A stretch of DNA of 32,292 nucleotides, from the NCBI GenBank assembly GCA_025459125.1, contig JALORE010000119.1, positions 1 to 32,292 of the forward strand, given 5' to 3'. The notes beneath the pieces were generated by a model that worked only from the letters and a program-made list of their open reading frames with translations, ran no database searches and was not told where the DNA came from. The DNA comes from Planctomycetota bacterium. GTDB taxonomy: Bacteria; Planctomycetota; Phycisphaerae; Sedimentisphaerales; Anaerobacaceae. Of this stretch, positions 8,336 through 15,336 are shown in pieces (the first letter of the stretch is position 1; every line of letters starts with the position of its first letter). A program made the translations under genes and the position numbers.

Positions 8336-8638
8336 TTACGTCCGGCGGCACCGGCGCGCCACGCGGCGCATCACCAGCAGGAGCCCCGTCGTGACCGACA
8401 GTGCCCCTGCCAAGGCCAAGGGCCCCCGATACGGTTCGGCGACCGCACTCCCCAACCACCAGCCCCATCCGCCCAGCGTTACTATGAACACGACGAGCGG
8501 GAGCAGGAATGCCACAATGGCCGTACGGGCTACCGATGGTCCTTCAGTCTCGCCGAGCTGGCGGTAGGCTTGCTGGCAGCCATCCGCTTGGGAGCAGCCT
8601 CGACACGGATCGGATTGGGCCGCCTTTTCCACTACCAT
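8336..8638 (-). CDS. Small RseC/MucC-like membrane protein heading the rnf operon
   Basis: The 100-residue protein has a cysteine cluster CRGCSQADGC (12-21), then two membrane helices (about 39-61 and 72-91) and a basic end. This is a shortened form of the RseC/MucC layout (N-terminal cysteines plus two helices). RseC proteins are often encoded next to rnf genes and take part in the SoxR-reducing system in enterobacteria. It starts the operon, 19 bases before rnfC. No good Shine-Dalgarno sequence is visible. The RseC relationship is inferred from layout and context, not from strong sequence identity. Confidence 0.7.
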   Translation of the reverse strand: MVVEKAAQSDPCRGCSQADGCQQAYRQLGETEGPSVARTAIVAFLLPLVVFIVTLGGWGWWLGSAVAEPYRGPLALAGALSVTTGLLLVMRRVARRCRRT

Positions 8639-8655
8639 AGGATTAAAGCCGTGAG

Positions 8656-8661
8656 TATAAT
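8656..8661 (+). promoter_or_regulatory. TATAAT box in the divergent rnf / M48 intergenic region
   Basis: A perfect TATAAT stands 68 bases before the GTG start of the M48 gene. No convincing -35 lies at the usual distance. The same bases on the minus strand read ATTATA, so a promoter for the rnf operon here is also possible. The 91-base gap (8639-8729) must hold the signals for both divergent units. Confidence 0.35.
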
Positions 8662-8729
8662 ACGCCCCGTAATCATTGCAAGCAGAAGTCCACCAGAATC
8701 ATGGAAAATAAGGTTCAGGAGCCCCGCTC

Positions 8730-9617
8730 GTGGCGCACAGGATAAGATGGCTTGCTCTCGGACTGGGTCTGGCGGCCACGCTGCTGCCGGGCTGTACGGT
8801 CAACCCCATTACGGGTAATGAAGAGTTGATGTTCTTCCCCCCGGACAAGGATGTCGAGCTGGGCCAGAGATATGCGCCGCAGGTGGAGAAGGCGCTGGGT
8901 GGGCTCGTGCCGGAACAAGGCATCCAAAGCTACCTGCATCAGGTGGGCCAGCGCATCGCGCGCTTCTGTCAACGGCCGGACCTGGCTTACCACTTTGCCG
9001 CCGTCGAGGAAGGGGGGGCCAATGCCTTCGCTCTGCCCGGCGGCTACATCTACATCACCCGCGACCTGCTCAAAGAGCTCAAGACCGAAGCCCAGTTGGC
9101 GGCGGTGCTGAGCCACGAAGTGGGACACGTCGTGGCCCGCGATACGCTGGTCGCCATGAGCGAGCAGATCGGCATGACGGCCCTGATGGTCGCCGCCCAA
9201 ACCAGCGGCTCTCCGGACGCGGCGCGGGGAACACGCTTCGTGACGGCAGTGCTGAGCCTGCAGTACAGCCGGGACGACGAGAGGGAGGCGGATTTCGCGG
9301 GGCTGTCCTACATGACGCAGGCGGGCTACGATCCCAACGCCATGGTCGAGACCATGGAGACCCTGGCCAAGCTCCAGACCTTCCGGCCCGTCGAGTTCTT
9401 CTCGACCCACCCGAATCCGGAAAACCGCATCGCCTACCTGCAGGACCGGATTGCCACGCGGTTCGCGGCCATGAAGGATCTGAAGCAAGGACAGGAGGAG
9501 TACAGCCGCAAGATCCTGACGCCCTTGAACGAGCGAAAGAAACGCTTCAATCTGCCGCCGCAGGAGACGACTGGGACAAGACAAGAGCCGGTCCTCACAG
9601 AGAAGACCGGCTCATAG
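8730..9617 (+). CDS. M48 family zinc metalloprotease, lipoprotein
   Basis: The start is a GTG with AGGAG about 8 bases upstream. The N-terminus is a lipoprotein signal with lipobox LLPGC (Cys22), so the mature protein is predicted to be lipid-anchored in the cell envelope. The M48 zinc site is HEVGH (129-133), with the third ligand in EREAD (184-188, probably Glu186). The segments NAFALPGGYIYIT (98-110) and STHPNPENRI near 230 are typical of BepA/LoiP-like periplasmic proteases that act in outer-membrane protein quality control. At 295 residues it lacks the C-terminal TPR domain of BepA. The exact substrate is unknown. Confidence 0.88.
   Translation: MAHRIRWLALGLGLAATLLPGCTVNPITGNEELMFFPPDKDVELGQRYAPQVEKALGGLVPEQGIQSYLHQVGQRIARFCQRPDLAYHFAAVEEGGANAFALPGGYIYITRDLLKELKTEAQLAAVLSHEVGHVVARDTLVAMSEQIGMTALMVAAQTSGSPDAARGTRFVTAVLSLQYSRDDEREADFAGLSYMTQAGYDPNAMVETMETLAKLQTFRPVEFFSTHPNPENRIAYLQDRIATRFAAMKDLKQGQEEYSRKILTPLNERKKRFNLPPQETTGTRQEPVLTEKTGS
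9585..9613. terminator. Hairpin between convergent genes, probable bidirectional terminator
   Basis: GAGCCGGTC (9585-9593) and GACCGGCTC (9605-9613) form a perfect 9-bp stem with an 11-base loop. The hairpin covers the last codons of the M48 gene, ending just before its stop. On the minus strand it is followed by TTGTCTTGT, a modest T-rich tract, which fits termination of the zinc-ribbon gene. On the plus strand no T-run follows. Confidence 0.55.
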
Positions 9618-9663
9618 AAATCGTCGAATGCCCGTGCCGGGCGGCAGGGCGCACTGGATGTGG

Positions 9664-10068
9664 CTATTGCTGACCCATGCGGGCCTTTCTCTTGGCCTCG
9701 GTGGCACTGTTCTTGCACTTCGGACAGCGGTCCTCGAAGTCCCCCTGAACACTACCCGCGCGGAAAACCTCGCTGCACCTCTCGCACTTGTAGGCACGTA
9801 CGACGCCGTCCTTGCTGCACTTCTGGCACGTCAGCGGCATGGCGACCGGCATCGGCGACGGATTCGCCTTGGACTTCTCCTCCAGCTCCCTGTAGTATTG
9901 CCGCTCGCCCATCTCGTACCCCTGGCCACACTTGGTGCACTTGACCCAGAGCATCTGGGTGTCGGGGATGTCATTGACGCCACCGCTGCCGCCGCGCCTG
10001 ACCACGAAGATCACCACCGCCACGAGGACACAGGCGGCAATGACGGCTGCGTAGATTGTGTTCTTCAT
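9664..10068 (-). CDS. Membrane-anchored zinc-ribbon protein of unknown function
   Basis: The 134-residue protein has one N-terminal membrane helix (about 5-23). A soluble part follows with four CxxC pairs: CTKC (44-47), CQKC, CERC and CPKC. They suggest two zinc ribbons or rubredoxin-like knuckles. It has GGGAGG before the ATG and its own promoter about 100 bases upstream. The spacing of cysteine pairs resembles small zinc ribbons found in many GC-rich planctomycete genomes, but I cannot assign a function. It converges on the M48 protease gene. Confidence 0.75.
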   Translation of the reverse strand: MKNTIYAAVIAACVLVAVVIFVVRRGGSGGVNDIPDTQMLWVKCTKCGQGYEMGERQYYRELEEKSKANPSPMPVAMPLTCQKCSKDGVVRAYKCERCSEVFRAGSVQGDFEDRCPKCKNSATEAKRKARMGQQ

Positions 10069-10173
10069 ACGTTACCTCCCAGAAATGGACTGTGAGATTC
10101 CTTGTGACGGCAGTCCAGACTCGGGTTCTGCTGCCGCGGCCCGGCGTCTTCGACCCCAAGGCCATCGGCTGCC

Positions 10174-10202
10174 AGAATACCGGCGGCTGGATCCCGTGTC
10201 AA
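10174..10202 (-). promoter_or_regulatory. Sigma-70-type promoter for the zinc-ribbon gene
   Basis: On the minus strand a perfect TTGACA -35 (10202-10197) is followed after exactly 17 bases by TATTCT (10179-10174). The start codon is 106 bases from the -10. The -35 overlaps the stop codon of the upstream Gfo/Idh gene. Confidence 0.6.
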
Positions 10203-11257
10203 ACACTTGTCACCGTTCGGGCCGAGTTGCCCGCCAATTGGAGAATACGTGCCGGCTGCTCCGGGAACCCGGTTTTTGCCGACAGGTAGGCCGATTCCAG
10301 CACGGCCATGTTGCGCAGGTTCTCGGCGCCGCTGCTGGCCAGGGGATACTCGGCGGGGCTCCGCAGCGTCCGGACGAAGTTCTCGAGCAGCCGTTCGAAC
10401 GCGACCTGCTCGTCCTCTTCGTACCGCCAGTTCAAGTCGTTCCGGCCGTCCGGGGTGCGCAGCTCGAGCCGGTCGGGCGCGACGATCAGGTAGGCATCCT
10501 GGGCGTGAATCTCGATCGTCGCACGAACGGGCCCGGCTTCGTTGTGCCGCATGGCAACCAGGCTGCCCATCAGGGTCTCCGTGAACCGCAGGGATACCAG
10601 CGCGGTGTCCTCTGTCCGGTAGAGCCGCTGCTGTTTGTCGGGCGCCTGGTTGGTCTTGAGGGCGTAAACCTGCTCCGGGAGGGAGAAACTCCAGAGGACC
10701 TGATCGAGAAGCGGATAGCCGTCGTGGAGGAGGACGCCGCCGCCGGCCAGGCCGGGGTCCGCCCGCCAGGGGGGCTGATCTGCGGCGTCAAGACGGCAGA
10801 AGGCCGTAATGAGGAACGGATGCTCCAACCGACACCGTGCGAGCAGCGCGTGGGCGGCCCGGAAGCTGCCCCGGAAACGGGCCGGATTGGCCACCGCCAA
10901 GCGTACACCCTCGCTCTCGGCCATTTGCACATACGCCAGGGACTCGTCGAACGTCCGCGCCAGCGGCGCGGTCTTGAGGATATGGAACTTCCTGCGAAGG
11001 GCTACCTTGATCTGCTCGTCGCAGGTGTGGGTCTCCGCGGCAACCAGCAGACAGTCGAGTTGATTCTGCACGACCAGTTGCCGGTAATCGCTGAAGGCTT
11101 CGCAGCGCGCCTCCGCCGCAGCTTTCGCCGCCCGTTGCGAGTCCGGATCGGCCACGGCTTTGATCTGCAGGCAGCCGGTCGCCAGCGCGGCCCGAAGCAG
11201 ACGTTGGCCCGCTTCGTTCAGTCCGAGAATGGCTGCGGTTGGATTGTCCGACCCCAT
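10199..11257 (-). CDS. Gfo/Idh/MocA-like protein with altered catalytic motifs
   Basis: The 352-residue protein has an N-terminal nucleotide-binding fold (AAILGLNEAGQRLL, 8-21) and the C-terminal alpha/beta domain of the Gfo/Idh/MocA family of sugar and inositol dehydrogenases. The usual EKP motif is replaced by TAP (96-98, in LKTAPLAR). The second site, usually GGGxLLDxGxHxxD, reads GGGVLLHDGYPLLD, so the catalytic His position is a Pro. It may bind a dinucleotide without acting as a dehydrogenase. It starts 7 bases after glyA and is probably coupled to it. No substrate can be named. Confidence 0.8.
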   Translation of the reverse strand: MGSDNPTAAILGLNEAGQRLLRAALATGCLQIKAVADPDSQRAAKAAAEARCEAFSDYRQLVVQNQLDCLLVAAETHTCDEQIKVALRRKFHILKTAPLARTFDESLAYVQMAESEGVRLAVANPARFRGSFRAAHALLARCRLEHPFLITAFCRLDAADQPPWRADPGLAGGGVLLHDGYPLLDQVLWSFSLPEQVYALKTNQAPDKQQRLYRTEDTALVSLRFTETLMGSLVAMRHNEAGPVRATIEIHAQDAYLIVAPDRLELRTPDGRNDLNWRYEEDEQVAFERLLENFVRTLRSPAEYPLASSGAENLRNMAVLESAYLSAKTGFPEQPARILQLAGNSARTVTSV

Positions 11258-11264
11258 CGCTTCG

Positions 11265-12539
11265 CTATTGCCGGCCGCCGTTGCGAGTCGGGATGATGAA
11301 GTGCTCCGGCACCGGGAACTGGGAGCACAACAACAGCACTTCTTTGCCGACTTCCTCGATCACGGACTCTTTGTCGATGTTCTCCGCGACGCGGCTGATG
11401 AACGCGGCGATTTGCTGCGCTTCCGGCTCCTTCATGCCACGGGTGGTGATGGCCGGGGTCCCCAGCCGCAGACCGCTGGGATTGAACGGCGGCGCCGGGT
11501 CGCCCGGGATCGTATTGTAGTTCGTGACGATTCGCGCCCGGTCCAGGGCCTTGGCCAGCTTCTTGCCGGGGATGCCCTTGTTCCGAAGGTCAATCAACAT
11601 GAGGTGGTTATCGGTCCCGCCGGAGACGAGATCGAAACCGTATTCGAGTAGCTTCTCGGCCAGGGCCCGCGCGTTCTTGACCACCTGCCGGGCATACTCC
11701 TCGAACTCCGGCGTATCCGCCTCGGCCAGAGCTACCGCGATGGCCGTGAGCGTGTGCATGTGCGGGCCGCCCTGCAGACCGGGGAACACGGCCCGATCTA
11801 CTTTGTCGGCGTGTTCTGCCCGGCACAGCAGCATGCCGCCGCGCGGGCCCCGCAGGGTTTTGTGCGTTGTGGTCGAGACGACATCGGCATATGGGACGGG
11901 ACTCTTGTGGATGCCCGCGACGACCAAGCCGGCGATGTGGGCGATGTCACTGACGTGATACGCTCCCACCTCTTTGGCGATCTGGCCGAAAATCTCGAAG
12001 TCGATGGTCCTGGGATAGGCCGTGGCGCCGGAGATGATCACCTTGGGATGGTGCTTCTTCGCCAAGTCACGGATCTTGTCGTAGTCGAGCCGGCCGGTCT
12101 GCGCGTCGATCTCGTACGAGACCGAGTTGAAGAACTTGCTGGTGAGCGAGACCTTCCAGCCGTGGGTCAGATGCCCGCCGTGGACGAGTGACATGCCCAT
12201 GATCGTGTCGTGGGGTCCGATAAGTGCGGCGTAGGCGGCCAGGTTCGCAACCGAGCCGGAGTAGGGCTGCACGTTGGCATGGTCGGCCTTGAAGATCTTC
12301 TTGGCCCGATCCTGGGCGACTTTCTCGATCAGATCGGTGACCTGCTGGCCCTCGTAGTATCGCTTGCCCGGGTACCCTTCGGCGTACTTGTTCGTCAGGC
12401 AGCTCGAGGTCGCCATCATCACCGCCCGGGAGACATAGTTCTCGGAAGGAATCAGGCGGATCGAACCGCTCTGCCGGGCCTCTTCCTGTCGTATCAACTC
12501 GTATATCTGCGGATCGTACTGCTCGAGGGCTGTCCTCAT
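11265..12539 (-). CDS. glyA: Serine hydroxymethyltransferase
   Basis: This PLP enzyme interconverts serine and glycine with tetrahydrofolate, feeding one-carbon metabolism. Family motifs are clear: LIPSENYVS (29-37), NKYAEGYPGKRYYEG (50-64), VQPYSGSVAN (90-99), SDIAHIAGL (197-205), and the PLP lysine K227 in VVSTTTHKTLRGPRGG (220-235). The C-terminal part contains GLRLGTPAITTRGM. An ATG at 12563 is in frame, but the ATG at 12539 has GGAGAG 6 bases upstream and gives the usual 424 residues. It forms a two-gene unit with the Gfo/Idh-like gene. Confidence 0.96.
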   Translation of the reverse strand: MRTALEQYDPQIYELIRQEEARQSGSIRLIPSENYVSRAVMMATSSCLTNKYAEGYPGKRYYEGQQVTDLIEKVAQDRAKKIFKADHANVQPYSGSVANLAAYAALIGPHDTIMGMSLVHGGHLTHGWKVSLTSKFFNSVSYEIDAQTGRLDYDKIRDLAKKHHPKVIISGATAYPRTIDFEIFGQIAKEVGAYHVSDIAHIAGLVVAGIHKSPVPYADVVSTTTHKTLRGPRGGMLLCRAEHADKVDRAVFPGLQGGPHMHTLTAIAVALAEADTPEFEEYARQVVKNARALAEKLLEYGFDLVSGGTDNHLMLIDLRNKGIPGKKLAKALDRARIVTNYNTIPGDPAPPFNPSGLRLGTPAITTRGMKEPEAQQIAAFISRVAENIDKESVIEEVGKEVLLLCSQFPVPEHFIIPTRNGGRQ

Positions 12540-12613
12540 ACGGGTCTCTCCAGAGATGACCATCCTGTGGGGCTGACGCCGGGCCTTCCTGGCAACAAGG
12601 CGTTCCCGCCGTC

Positions 12614-12642
12614 CTTATAACATGGCTCCGATCCGCGTACAA
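12614..12642 (-). promoter_or_regulatory. Probable promoter for glyA
   Basis: On the minus strand TTGTAC (12642-12637), a 17-base spacer and TATAAG (12619-12614) form a reasonable sigma-70 promoter 75 bases before the glyA start. Confidence 0.45.
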
Positions 12643-12653
12643 GCATTTATTCG

Positions 12654-12681
12654 TTGACAGAATCGGGCCGAAGACTACGAT
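12654..12681 (+). promoter_or_regulatory. Probable promoter for the TPR gene
   Basis: A perfect TTGACA (12654-12659), a 16-base spacer and TACGAT (12676-12681) lie 43 bases before the ATG of the TPR gene. It is divergent from the glyA promoter in the same short gap. Confidence 0.5.
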
Positions 12682-12724
12682 GAAATGAATCTATCATTTG
12701 GACCGATAACCACTTAACGACACT

Positions 12725-14824
12725 ATGTCCGAACCGGATATTCCAGCCCAATCGCAGGCCCGGGCGCATTTCGAGCGAGCCCGCCAGGCGGCCGAGGCGG
12801 GTCATTTCGACCGTGCGATCGATGCCTACCTGGACGGCCTGCGGCTCGCACCAGACGATGTCGCGGGTGGACACGTCGAGCTGCGTGTCCTGGCCCTGCA
12901 GCGGCTGGGGCGCGGGGGCGGCAAGGCCACGCCCGAGGAAGTGAAGCAGCGGTTGGCACCGACGGACAGCCCCCTCGTACGCATGCTCAATGCCGAGTAC
13001 CTGCTCGCGAAGGACCCGGAACACCTGGCCTACGGCGAGGCGGTGTTGAAGGCGGCCGTCGCGGGGGGGTACCGCGAAACGGTCAAGTGGATGGCCGATC
13101 TGATGTTCCTGGCCAACAACAACGCCAAGAAACCATCGCTCGAGCTTTATGTGCTGCTGCGGGATTCCTACGCCGCGGCGGGGCAGCTCGAGCGTGCGGC
13201 CGCTGCCTGTCAGCGGGCGGTGCTGCTCAAGCCCAATGACATGTCGCTGCTGAAGGACTTCAAACGGCTCCGAGCCAAGCTGGCCCGCGCCGCCAAACGG
13301 GCTCAGGCTGGCAAGGTCGCTCCCTCGCCGCCGGAGGGAGCATCCGCGGACAACGCTCCTGTCGAGGATTCGGCTCCCGCGGTTAAGAAGCCCTCGGCAG
13401 ACGCGGTGGACCCCCAGTGTCTGGCTGATGCCAGAGCGTTTTTCGCCAAGGCGCGGACGGCGGCCGGCAACAAGCAGTACGATTTCGCGATCGATATGTA
13501 CCTGGGTGGGCTGGCCCGGGTCCCGGATGCGCTCGATGAGGGCCATCTGCCCCTGTGCGAGCTCGGCCTGCAGCGACGGTGCAAAGGCGGCAAGGGACCT
13601 TCAATGATGGACCGGGTCAAGCGCCTGCGCGGTCGGACACCCCTGGAGCAGATGCTCAACGCCGAGTACCTGTTCGTGAAGGACCCGGATAACCTGGGCT
13701 ATGCTGAGGCCATGCTCAAAGCTGCCGTCGCGGGCGGGTACAAGAAGACCGCCCATTGGGTCGCCAACCTGATCTTCCAGACGAATAATGCCCTGCAAAA
13801 GCCTTCTTTGCAGACGTATCTGCTGCTGAAGGACTCGTACCTCGCTCTGGGCCAGTATGACAAAGCAGTGGCCGCCTGCCAGCGGGCCAGCCGCATGAGG
13901 CCGGAGGACAAGGACTTGGCCGACGAGTGCAAGAATCTCTCCGCCGAACTGGCGATGTCCAAGGGCAAGTACGACCTCGAAGGCGACTTCCGCCAATCCA
14001 TCCGGGACCGGGAAACCCAGGCCCGGCTCTATGCCCAGGATCGCGTCATCAAGACCCAGGATTACCGGGTATCCGCGGTGGAAGAGGCTCGCAAGGCGTA
14101 TGTCCGCGAGCCGGAACAGGCCGGGCATGTGTTCCAACTGGCCGAGGCCCTGGCGGACCTGGAGACGGACGAAGCGGAAAACGAAGCAATTCAGTTGTTG
14201 GAGGATGCCTACGCCAGCCGGCACAGCTTCAACTTCAAGGAGCGGGCGGGGCTGCTGACCATCCGGCAACTGAAGCGTCAACTCCGCGAGGTTCGCCAGC
14301 AGGTGGAAACCCAGCCGCAGAACGCCGAGGCCGCGGCCCGGAAAGCGGAGCTGACGGCCCGCCTCCAGGAGACCGAGTTGGAACACTATCGCCTGTGCGT
14401 GGCGAACTACCCCACGGATCAGACCCACAAGTACGAATATGCCTCGCGCCTGGCGCAAAGCCAGCGGTACAACGAGGCCATCCCCCTGTTCCAGGAGGCG
14501 CAGCGGGAGCCGCGTCACAAGATTCCCGCTCTGAGCCAGATTGGCTATTGCTTCCTGATGAAGGGCTGGTATGCTGATGCCGTCGACGTCTTCACCCAAG
14601 CCATCGCCGCGCACGAAATAAAAGATGATGCGTTGGCGAAGGAACTGCGGTATAATCTGGCCCGCGCGTATGAAGAACAGGGCCTCCGCGACCAGGCTCT
14701 GGACGGGTACCGGAAAATCGCCCAATTGGATTTCGGGTACCGGGACGTCAGTACGAGGGTCGAACGGCTGCGGGCGGCCGCGGATGGGTCCCCTCCGGGG
14801 GCCGGCGCCCCGGAGAAGGCGTAA
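12725..14824 (+). CDS. TPR protein with an internally duplicated N-terminal module
   Basis: The 699-residue soluble protein has no signal peptide. Residues about 11-190 and 233-410 are copies of one module: each has an A-x-x-F-x-x-A-R start, a DPE/DPDxLxYxEAxLKAAVAGGY segment (97-116 and 320-339) and a closing TPR with ACQRA (161-165 and 384-388). A low-complexity Ala/Pro/Ser linker (about 191-230) separates them. The C-terminal half has a coiled-coil-like Arg/Glu/Gln stretch (about 505-565) and ordinary TPR units. TPR proteins are scaffolds, so the partner is unknown. It precedes rpsT and rnr, and no Shine-Dalgarno sequence is visible. Confidence 0.85.
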   Translation: MSEPDIPAQSQARAHFERARQAAEAGHFDRAIDAYLDGLRLAPDDVAGGHVELRVLALQRLGRGGGKATPEEVKQRLAPTDSPLVRMLNAEYLLAKDPEHLAYGEAVLKAAVAGGYRETVKWMADLMFLANNNAKKPSLELYVLLRDSYAAAGQLERAAAACQRAVLLKPNDMSLLKDFKRLRAKLARAAKRAQAGKVAPSPPEGASADNAPVEDSAPAVKKPSADAVDPQCLADARAFFAKARTAAGNKQYDFAIDMYLGGLARVPDALDEGHLPLCELGLQRRCKGGKGPSMMDRVKRLRGRTPLEQMLNAEYLFVKDPDNLGYAEAMLKAAVAGGYKKTAHWVANLIFQTNNALQKPSLQTYLLLKDSYLALGQYDKAVAACQRASRMRPEDKDLADECKNLSAELAMSKGKYDLEGDFRQSIRDRETQARLYAQDRVIKTQDYRVSAVEEARKAYVREPEQAGHVFQLAEALADLETDEAENEAIQLLEDAYASRHSFNFKERAGLLTIRQLKRQLREVRQQVETQPQNAEAAARKAELTARLQETELEHYRLCVANYPTDQTHKYEYASRLAQSQRYNEAIPLFQEAQREPRHKIPALSQIGYCFLMKGWYADAVDVFTQAIAAHEIKDDALAKELRYNLARAYEEQGLRDQALDGYRKIAQLDFGYRDVSTRVERLRAAADGSPPGAGAPEKA

Positions 14825-14886
14825 GTCGGAACCAACCTCTCGGTGAGTAGGGGCTTTTGCAGAATAAGAGTATTCAGGAGATTGCA

Positions 14887-15186
14887 GTGGCACATTCGTT
14901 GTCGGCGAAGAAGAGAGTGCGGCAGAACGCCCGGCGCAAGACGCTCAACAAGTCGCGCCGGAGCCAGGTGAAGACCCAGATCAAGCATTTGGAGACCACG
15001 TTGGGCGAGGGCAACGTCGCGGTGGCGGCCGAGCAGTTCCGTGCCGTGGCCAAGAAGCTGGACAAAGTGTCGGCGACGAGCACGATGCACAAGAAGACGG
15101 CGGCCCGCAAGAAGTCCCGCCTGGCGAAGAAGCTCAACGCCCTGAAGACCAAGCAAGTTGCCGCACCGCAGCCGAAACAGGCGTAG
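14887..15186 (+). CDS. rpsT: 30S ribosomal protein S20
   Basis: S20 binds the 5' domain of 16S rRNA during small-subunit assembly. The 99-residue product starts MAHSLSAKKRVRQN and is very rich in Lys and Arg, matching the family's length and N-terminal pattern. The frame is open from a TTG at 14857, but the GTG at 14887 has AGGAG 6 bases upstream and gives the normal N-terminus. The C-terminus has a short Ala/Pro/Gln tail. It lies 62 bases after the TPR gene and 150 bases before rnr. Confidence 0.94.
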   Translation: MAHSLSAKKRVRQNARRKTLNKSRRSQVKTQIKHLETTLGEGNVAVAAEQFRAVAKKLDKVSATSTMHKKTAARKKSRLAKKLNALKTKQVAAPQPKQA

Positions 15187-15288
15187 CGGAGGCGACGCGG
15201 GCGTTGCCCTGCATCGGATCGCCGCACCTTCGATGGCACAGGTTACAGCACCTGATCGAACAGCATGTCGATTGGGTGCTGCTTCTTT

Positions 15289-15330
15289 GGGGCAGGTTCC
15301 TGGAAGACGGAGGTCTGCCCCTTGGGGAGA
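15289..15330 (+). promoter_or_regulatory. Leader hairpin overlapping the rnr ribosome-binding site region
   Basis: GGGGCAG (15289-15295) can pair with CTGCCCC (15315-15321). The same CCCC is separated by only TT from GGGGAGA (15324-15330), the Shine-Dalgarno sequence of rnr. The two pairings are mutually exclusive, so the leader could influence rnr translation. This is structural inference only. Confidence 0.35.
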
Positions 15331-15336
15331 GCACGG

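Noticed and set aside
14845..14875. Partial match of CTTTTGCAGAAT before rpsT to the arm of the palindrome at 32122-32243
   Set aside because: Only about 11 of 12 bases agree and no second arm is present, so chance cannot be excluded.
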